Assembly: GCA_947632315.1 (NCBI GenBank)
Contig: CANROV010000013.1
Location: 1-21,784 of the forward strand
From: Candidatus Gastranaerophilales bacterium
Lineage (GTDB): Bacteria; Cyanobacteriota; Vampirovibrionia; Gastranaerophilales; Gastranaerophilaceae
Length of the DNA: 21,784 nucleotides
Direction: 5' to 3'
The notes under the pieces are model-generated. The model saw only the letters and a list, made by a program, of their open reading frames with translations, did no database searches and had not been told where the DNA came from. Below, in pieces: positions 17,068 through 21,784 of the stretch (within the stretch, counting starts at the first letter, position 1; each line of letters starts with the position of its first letter). Made by a program: the position numbers and the translations under genes.

Positions 17068-17636
17068 TTAATATTATAAGTTCTGCTTTTAATAATTCCT
17101 TCAAAAGAAACAATAATTTGTTTACCGCCGGCGTTTTTAAAATTATACTCAGCTATAGTGGCATCCGGAGTTTTATAGATTTTATCAGGTTTAGGGGAAA
17201 CAGATGTAATATTAATCATCTGACTGGTTTTTTCAGTTTGAGGAACAAGCATTTTAAAATCCAAATCAGCTACTTTTGCCTTAGGATTGAGTACAAATGT
17301 ATATTTAAACTTATATTCTTTAACAGGTGGAAGATTTTTTACTTTTTTTATTTCAGGTTTAGGCGGATTAACCGTTTCTTCAGATTTTGGAAGTTCTTTT
17401 TGATTGTCATCCTGATTTGTAATTTTTTGTTCTTTTAAAAATTGAGAAAGAAAAGGAATATTATTTCCGTACTTTTGATAAATCAAATAGCCAGTAAAGC
17501 CCGCCATAAGGAGCAGTAAAAGAGTAAGGAATTTAACCAAAAGAGAGCCTTTTTTCTTAACATGCTTAGGTATTTTCCTTCTAAGATTCCCTTTAGCATT
17601 ATTATTTAAGTGTTTATTAAGCTTTTTATTTTCCAT
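17055..17636 (-). CDS. membrane-anchored N-terminal part of the transglutaminase-like protein
   Basis: The 193-residue frame starts at ATG 17636. It has a very basic N-terminus (NLRRKIPKHVKKKG), one membrane segment at about residues 32-53, a Pro/Lys/Glu-rich linker (about 70-105), then a beta-rich domain (YKFKYTFVLNPKAK onwards) that resembles the region before the catalytic core in many bacterial transglutaminase-like proteins. It is therefore a type II membrane protein with its bulk outside. It ends at IKTAR-stop where the other frame continues the homology. A TATAAT lies 9 bases before the ATG (minus strand) and no Shine-Dalgarno is visible, so its transcript may be leaderless or nearly so. 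Confidence 0.7.
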   Translation of the reverse strand: MENKKLNKHLNNNAKGNLRRKIPKHVKKKGSLLVKFLTLLLLLMAGFTGYLIYQKYGNNIPFLSQFLKEQKITNQDDNQKELPKSEETVNPPKPEIKKVKNLPPVKEYKFKYTFVLNPKAKVADLDFKMLVPQTEKTSQMINITSVSPKPDKIYKTPDATIAEYNFKNAGGKQIIVSFEGIIKSRTYNIKTAR

Positions 17637-17694
17637 ATAAAATATATTATAGCAAATTTTTTAATATACATAAACAAAAAAGAAAGAGAAAATT

Positions 17695-18387
17695 TTAATC
17701 TTGGAATCTGAATTTAATAAGAGTTAAAATAGCGTGAACACCGTCTTTCCAATTAATTTTCTTACCTTCTTGATGTCCTCTGCCGTTATAAGAAATAGGT
17801 ACTTCAACCAATTTAGCTTTTTTCTTAAGGATTTTTGCCGTTATTTCAGGTTCAAAGTCAAACCTGTTTGATTTTATATTTATTCCGCGTATAAATTCAC
17901 TTTTAAAAGCTTTATAACAAGTTTCCATATCGGTAATTTCAGCTCCATAAAGTAAATTAGTAAGCATAGTTAAGAACAAATTAGCAAGTTTATTTTTAAG
18001 AATAAAGTTTTTTGAATTATTTTGATTTTTAAAGCGTGAGCCGTAAACGACATCAGCTTGATTGTTAATAATTAAAGGTAAAAGTTTATCATAATCATCA
18101 GGCAGATATTCCAAATCCGCATCCTGAATAACAACAATATCACCCGAAGCATGTTTAACAGCAGTTCTGATAGCGGCACCTTTCCCCTGATTTTTATCAT
18201 GGAAAAATACCATATACTTATGTTCAAGCCGTTTTAAAATATCCCTTGTCCCGTCAGTAGAAAAGTCATCAACAAGAATAATTTCTTTTTGAAGTCCGGA
18301 GAAATTGGCACGTTCAACTTTTTCCAGTAGAAGTTCCAAAGTATCTTTTTCATTAAATACGGGGATTATAATACTTACTTTATTCAT
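17695..18387 (-). CDS. GT2 glycosyltransferase, DPM1-like (polyprenyl-phosphate sugar synthase type)
   Basis: This is a 230-residue soluble GT-A enzyme. Motifs: VSIIIPVFNEKDTLELLL at the N-terminus, VDDFSTDGT, NQGKGAAIRTAVKHASGD, the metal-binding DADLEY (DxD), YGSRF, TDMETCYKAF, and FEPEITAKILKKK, then the typical WKDGVHAILTLIKFRF end. The family transfers mannose or glucose from a nucleotide sugar to a lipid phosphate at the inner face of the membrane, for later use in glycan building outside. It has no C-terminal membrane segments, unlike GtrB-type enzymes. It starts at ATG 18387 with no Shine-Dalgarno, directly behind a promoter-like element, and is divergent from the response regulator with only 43 bases between them. 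Confidence 0.85.
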   Translation of the reverse strand: MNKVSIIIPVFNEKDTLELLLEKVERANFSGLQKEIILVDDFSTDGTRDILKRLEHKYMVFFHDKNQGKGAAIRTAVKHASGDIVVIQDADLEYLPDDYDKLLPLIINNQADVVYGSRFKNQNNSKNFILKNKLANLFLTMLTNLLYGAEITDMETCYKAFKSEFIRGINIKSNRFDFEPEITAKILKKKAKLVEVPISYNGRGHQEGKKINWKDGVHAILTLIKFRFQD

Positions 18388-18393
18388 ATTTAT

Positions 18394-18422
18394 ATTGTAT
18401 AATCAAAATATAAGTTTGTTAA
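18394..18422 (-). promoter_or_regulatory. promoter of the GT2 gene, likely giving a leaderless mRNA
   Basis: Minus strand: TTAACA (plus 18417-18422), a 17-base spacer, TACAAT (plus 18394-18399), then only 6 bases to the ATG at 18387. Transcription from here would begin at or next to the start codon. A plus-strand TATAAT (18398-18403) for the response regulator overlaps the same bases, so the two promoters may compete. Confidence 0.45.
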
Positions 18423-18430
18423 GGGGTTTA

Positions 18431-19072
18431 ATGTACAAAGTTTTAATAGTTGAAGATCACGCATTAATAAGATTCGGGTTAAAGACAGCCTTTGAATCAA
18501 AAAACTTTATAAAAGATATAATTGAAGTCTCAACAGGCGAAGAGGCAATAAAAGCAGTAAAAGAGAATGATATTGATATTGTTATAATGGATTTAGGGCT
18601 TCCGAATATGAACGGTATTGAGTCTGCAAGAATCATAAACAATATAAACAAGCAAATAAAAATAATTATGCTGACCTCGCATTATACAAAAGAAGAGGTT
18701 ACAGAATCAATAAAAGCCGGAGCGAGGGCATACTGTTCAAAAGATATTAATCCTGAGCGTCTTGCAGATATTATACAAACCGTTACCGAAGGTGCTATTT
18801 GGTTTGATTCAAAAGTATCTGATATTGTAATTAATGCAATATCATCAAATAACGATACATTTAATAAAGATTCAATCAATAACTATAATTTGACAGACCG
18901 AGAAATTGAAGTACTGGATTATATATGTCATGGACTAAACAACACACAAATAGCTGATAAGCTGGATGTGAGCATAAATACCGTAAAAGTGCATGTAAGC
19001 AGTATAATTCAAAAAATGGGTGTTGAAGACAGAACTCAAGCAGTGGTTAAAGTATTAAACTGTTCAAAATAA
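18431..19072 (+). CDS. NarL/FixJ-family response regulator, orphan
   Basis: The start is ATG 18431 behind AAGGGG; the longer frame from 18305 runs through the GT2 gene and is not real. The 213-residue protein has a receiver domain (MYKVLIVEDH with acidic pocket E8/D9, phospho-acceptor Asp54 in VIMDLGLPNMNG, MLTSHYTKE, and YCSKDI with the conserved Lys) and a C-terminal LuxR-type helix-turn-helix (LTDREIEVLDYICHGLNNTQ, then IADKLDVSINTVKVHVSSII). It binds DNA after phosphorylation. No histidine kinase is encoded within the window, so the partner is elsewhere. The divergent GT2 gene is an obvious candidate target by position only. Its stop codon abuts that of the convergent XRE gene with no gap. 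Confidence 0.88.
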   Translation: MYKVLIVEDHALIRFGLKTAFESKNFIKDIIEVSTGEEAIKAVKENDIDIVIMDLGLPNMNGIESARIINNINKQIKIIMLTSHYTKEEVTESIKAGARAYCSKDINPERLADIIQTVTEGAIWFDSKVSDIVINAISSNNDTFNKDSINNYNLTDREIEVLDYICHGLNNTQIADKLDVSINTVKVHVSSIIQKMGVEDRTQAVVKVLNCSK

Positions 19073-19390
19073 TTATTTTTGCAGAACCAACGCTAATCTA
19101 TATAATTTCTTTAATTCTTCATCATTACAATTTGCAATTATTTCATTTAGTTTGTTTTCAAGCATTTTTCTGTCTTCATGATGTTCAAAATCAAATAAAT
19201 CTTTTATTTCAACACCAAAAACACTTGAAAGTTTTTCTAAAGTATTCATTGTAGTAAAACAATTTCCTGTTTCTATGTTTCCTACCTGCTTCTGAAAAAG
19301 TCCTAATTTTTCTGATAGTTGTTCTTGAGTATATCCTGATTTTTTTCTAAGTTCTTTAATTCTCTTTCCAAATAATTTTAAGTAATTCAT
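19073..19390 (-). CDS. XRE/Cro-C1 family transcriptional regulator
   Basis: The 105-residue protein has an N-terminal helix-turn-helix (FGKRIKELRKKSGYTQEQLS, then EKLGLFQKQVGNIETGNCFTTMNTLEKLSSVF) and a short C-terminal helical part rich in Glu/Lys. It resembles small phage- or plasmid-type repressors, but no phage gene is nearby. There is no Shine-Dalgarno before ATG 19390. A 15-base palindrome lies 15 bases upstream of the start and may be its own operator. The gene ends exactly where the response regulator ends, tail to tail. Confidence 0.85.
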   Translation of the reverse strand: MNYLKLFGKRIKELRKKSGYTQEQLSEKLGLFQKQVGNIETGNCFTTMNTLEKLSSVFGVEIKDLFDFEHHEDRKMLENKLNEIIANCNDEELKKLYRLALVLQK

Positions 19391-19405
19391 AATATCATTA
19401 TTTTA

Positions 19406-19420
19406 TTAATTACTAATTAA
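19406..19420. promoter_or_regulatory. candidate operator palindrome of the XRE regulator
   Basis: TTAATTA-C-TAATTAA is a perfect 7-1-7 inverted repeat just upstream of the XRE start codon. Odd-centred palindromes of this size are usual for dimeric Cro/C1 proteins. Its pure AT composition lowers the significance in this genome. Confidence 0.35.
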
Positions 19421-19450
19421 ATAATATACCCAATTAAACCTACCATTTTA

Positions 19451-19480
19451 TTGACTATAGATATTTTAATATGCTAATAT
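19451..19480 (+). promoter_or_regulatory. promoter upstream of the deleted GT2 gene
   Basis: TTGACT (19451-19456), an 18-base spacer and an extended -10 TGC-TAATAT (19472-19480). It is one of the best promoter matches in the window. The leader that would follow contains a 10-base inverted repeat ATTATCTTTT / AAAAGATAAT (19490-19499 and 19508-19517). Confidence 0.5.
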
Positions 19481-19541
19481 TACAATTATATTATCTTTTT
19501 TTTGTATAAAAGATAATTTAATAATACAGAAAGCGTAGAAG

Positions 19542-19829
19542 ATGACACTAATATCAGTAATAATACCGGTTTATAACACGGAAAAATATCTTGAAAAATG
19601 TTTAAACAGTGTTATTAACCAAACATTAAAAGATATAGAAATAATATGCATAAACGATGGTTCAACAGATAATTCATTAGAAATACTAAAAAAATTTCAA
19701 AGTCAGGATAAAAGAATAAAAATTTCATTATTTGGGATATCAATTTTTGTTATAAAATTTTGGGATGAATTAATAATTTTATACTTTTTCAGAATACCAA
19801 TAATAAAGATAAACATCGATAAAATTTAA
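19542..19829 (+). pseudogene. internally deleted GT2 glycosyltransferase
   Basis: The 95-residue frame begins as a normal GT2 enzyme: LISVIIPVYNTEKYLEKCLNS, NQTLKDIEIICINDGSTDNS. The homology stops at about residue 60 (QDKRIKI), before the DxD metal site. The remaining 35 residues, with LFGISIFVIK and ILYFFRIPIIKI, resemble the 'LFGIxIxxIK' tails at the C-terminus of many GT2 proteins from surface-glycan loci. The simplest reading is an in-frame deletion of the middle of a gene of about 250-350 residues. The product lacks the acceptor half of the fold and cannot be an active transferase. It keeps a good promoter. Confidence 0.65.
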
Positions 19830-19858
19830 TGACAAAAAGTAAAGAAATAATATATAAT
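19829..19858 (+). promoter_or_regulatory. promoter of the LOG-family gene
   Basis: ATGACA (19829-19834) and TATAAT (19853-19858), 18-base spacer, 26 bases before the ATG. The -35 overlaps the stop codon of the deleted GT2 gene, so the LOG gene has its own start of transcription. Confidence 0.6.
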
Positions 19859-19884
19859 ACAATTATATACTTTTGAGGATAATA

Positions 19885-20460
19885 ATGGAAGAGAAGAAAA
19901 CATTATGTATTTATTGCTCATCAAGCAATAGTTTACCCGTAAAATTTTATGATTTTGCAAAAGAATTCGGAATAAAATTAGCACAAAACGGATATAATAT
20001 GGTATATGGCGGAACAATAGTAGGAATGATGGGAGTAATTGCATCTAATGCACTTCATCATGGAGCGGAAGTTACCGGAGTAATTCCTGAAAGAATTGCT
20101 TCTTTCGGACTCAAAAACCCTGAATTAGCTAATGTTATAATTACAAAAGATATGCGTGAAAGGAAAGCGACGATGGAGAAGCTATCCGAGGCATTTATTG
20201 CACTTCCGGGCGGTTTCGGAACATTTGAAGAGATATTTGAAATATTAGTTGCAAAACAGCTTGGCTACCATGATAAACCTGTTATTTTCTTTAATTTTGA
20301 CCATTTCTATGACAACATGTTTAAAATGTTTGATACTATTTACGAGAATAAATTTGCAAAAGAATATGCAAAGAATCTGTATTATATAGCTGAAAATATT
20401 GATGATATGTATGAATATTTAAAAACATACAAACCTTGCGAAGCTGTATTAAAATGGTAG
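19885..20460 (+). CDS. LOG-family cytokinin riboside 5'-monophosphate phosphoribohydrolase-like protein
   Basis: The start is ATG 19885 behind GAGG; a TTG at 19873 overlaps that site. The 191-residue protein has the Rossmann-like 'lysine decarboxylase' (LOG) fold motifs GGTIVGMMG (G42-G43-T44), MRERKATM, and PGGFGTFEE (108-116). These bind the nucleotide phosphate and place the catalytic Arg and Glu. LOG enzymes cleave ribose 5-phosphate from N-glycosidic nucleotide monophosphates; in bacteria without cytokinins the likely job is general nucleotide hydrolysis or salvage (PpnN-like). The older label 'lysine decarboxylase' is wrong for this family. It is monocistronic by position, and its stop directly abuts that of the convergent fumarase gene. 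Confidence 0.88.
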   Translation: MEEKKTLCIYCSSSNSLPVKFYDFAKEFGIKLAQNGYNMVYGGTIVGMMGVIASNALHHGAEVTGVIPERIASFGLKNPELANVIITKDMRERKATMEKLSEAFIALPGGFGTFEEIFEILVAKQLGYHDKPVIFFNFDHFYDNMFKMFDTIYENKFAKEYAKNLYYIAENIDDMYEYLKTYKPCEAVLKW

Positions 20461-21784
20461 TTATATTTCAACGATTACGGGGAATTTTTCAACATACAGC
20501 TTATAAATTGCTTCGGGGCCTAAATCTTCAAAAGCAATAATTGTGGATGATTTTACTTTATCCGCCAGTAAAGCTGCAATTCCGCCCTGCATTGTAAAAT
20601 ATCTTCCTTTATTATTTTTAATAATATTGACGGCTTCAATACTTCTTTCACCTTTGCCTATTGTACCTAACAGCCCTAAATCAAACAATTTTTCACAGTA
20701 CATATCCATTCTTGAAGCTGTAGTAGGGCCGATCGAACCAATAATTTCGTTAGGTTTTTCAGGACAAGGCCCCGCATAGAATATTATTTTATTTTTTATA
20801 TCAAAAGGCAGGGTATCTCCGTTTTGTATTATATCGTACAATCTTTTATGCGCCATATCTCTTGCCGTATATATTTCGCCGGTTAATAACAGTTCTTCAC
20901 CTTTTTTTAACTGCCTGATTTTATCAACATCATCCGTATAAATTTCTTTTTCATGCCTGTTATTTTCTTGAACTATTTCAATAAATTCGGGAGTTTTGGA
21001 AGTATAACTGACACCATTTTCACTAATCGTACAAGATTTGTACCTGTCAGAATGGCAATTGATACTTACGGCTAAAGGCATACAAGCAATATGAGTAAAA
21101 TCGGTTTTAACCTTTACATCTAAAGCATAAATATTATTTAAGTCTTTTGGAGCTTGATTATTAGCCGTTTCTTTTATTTTTTGTGCAAGTTTTATTTCAT
21201 TATCCGTAAAATTTTCTTCCAAAAGTGCTTCTTTTGACATCATTAAAGCACCTTCTGATGTTTTCCCTATTCCTATACCTATAAACATTGGCGGGCATGC
21301 ACTTTTCCCAGCTTCAAGAATAAGTTTTGAAGCAATTTTTATAATTTCATCCTCATTTAAATTAGGCAATAACATCTGAAGTTTTGATTTATTTTCAGAC
21401 CCTGCCCCTTTGATAAGAACTTTTAATTTAATTTCATCACCTTTAATAAGCTTTGTGTGTATTATACAAGGAGTGTTTGTATTTGTATTTTTTCTTTCAA
21501 ATACGGCATTTTCAACTGTAGATTTTCTGAAGAAGTTTTCCTTGTAACATTGAGCAACCGCATTATTAATTACATCATTAATAAAATCACCTTTAAGCTG
21601 AACATTTTGTCCCATTTCAACAAAAACAATAACCTGCCCCGTATCTTGGCATAATGCACGTTCTTTTTGAAAGGCTGTTTTTGCATTTTCTAAAATATTT
21701 TCCAAATATTTTTTTGAAAGCCGGTTTCAGCATTATTATATGCATTTAATATTTTTGAATAAACACTGTATGGAAGCTGTGTAT
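20461..21784 (-). CDS. class I fumarate hydratase, fused alpha and beta parts; 5' end outside window, one frameshift
   Basis: This [4Fe-4S] enzyme interconverts fumarate and malate. The main frame (20461 to about 21708) holds the alpha part, with cluster cysteines in LCQDTGQ, GKSACPPM and INCHSDRY, and the beta part, with ARDMAHKRL, FYAGPCPEKP, SIGPTTASRMD and LGTIGKGERS, in one chain. Many bacteria have two separate subunits. The listed TTG start (21705) is not credible, because family homology continues upstream. The other frame reads SVYSKILNAYNNAETGFQKN from the window edge and then shifts. Restoring one T to the run of seven T at 21709-21715 joins them as FQKKYLENILENAK. The gene is therefore either frameshifted by assembly error, rescued by slippage on the A-tract in the mRNA, or freshly broken. 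It could also act as L(+)-tartrate dehydratase, but the fused form favours fumarase. Confidence 0.85.

Noticed and set aside
17055..17075. Programmed -1 ribosomal frameshift in the transglutaminase gene
   Set aside because: No slippery heptamer or following stable hairpin is visible; a single lost C explains the frames better.
18305..18430. N-terminal hydrophobic extension of the response regulator
   Set aside because: The stretch is antisense to the GT2 N-terminus; ATG 18431 with AAGGGG gives a standard receiver domain start.
19490..19517. Hairpin ATTATCTTTT/AAAAGATAAT as a terminator or riboswitch
   Set aside because: The stem has one GC pair per arm and no aptamer-like structure; it is mentioned only as part of the leader.
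1..21784. CRISPR array, tRNA/rRNA gene, insertion sequence or prophage
   Set aside because: No spaced repeats, cloverleaf, transposase or phage structural gene was seen; the XRE gene alone is not enough.

Overview
The window is a very AT-rich bacterial chromosome segment with tightly packed genes. It uses the standard code (Trp is TGG and TGA is not read through). The gene set is a pyrophosphate-dependent phosphofructokinase, a fused class I fumarase, CstA, U32 proteins, a surface O-acylation cluster and several glycosyltransferases. This suggests an anaerobic, low-GC, host-associated bacterium such as a gut Vampirovibrionia (Gastranaerophilales); the assignment is inference and other AT-rich anaerobes are not excluded. 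I see no tRNA, rRNA, CRISPR array, insertion sequence or phage module, and no gene-free stretch longer than about 160 bases.

Layout. 1-1219 (+): the tail of an unrecognised gene, then a U32-like barrel protein of a type found in surface-polysaccharide loci. 1286-2974 (-): an asparagine-synthetase-like protein lacking the usual Cys2. 3056-8009 (-): an operon read from 8009 downwards, with SGNH-like protein 3, a degenerate MBOAT translationally coupled to it, and two tandem SGNH paralogues; a fossil C-terminus of a further paralogue lies before the tandem pair. 8123-14673 (+): a divergent operon of an AMP-forming acyl ligase, a U32 hydroxylase-type protein, CstA and an intact AlgI-type MBOAT, closed by a hairpin terminator. 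Together the two arms look like a Dlt/alginate-type O-acylation system: a ligase to activate acyl groups, MBOATs to move them across the membrane, and membrane-anchored SGNH proteins to place them on a surface glycan. No acyl carrier protein is visible.

14766-21784: PPi-PFK (-), a membrane-anchored transglutaminase-like protein split by a one-base frameshift (-), a DPM1-like glycosyltransferase (-), an orphan NarL-type response regulator (+), an XRE regulator (-), an internally deleted GT2 gene (+), a LOG-family phosphoribohydrolase (+), and a class I fumarase (-) that runs off the window and carries a frameshift in a run of seven T.

The most interesting points are the degenerate MBOAT paired with a Cys-for-Ser SGNH protein beside an intact MBOAT, the expanding and contracting SGNH array, the Ser2 asparagine-synthetase homologue, and two homopolymer frameshifts in otherwise intact genes.
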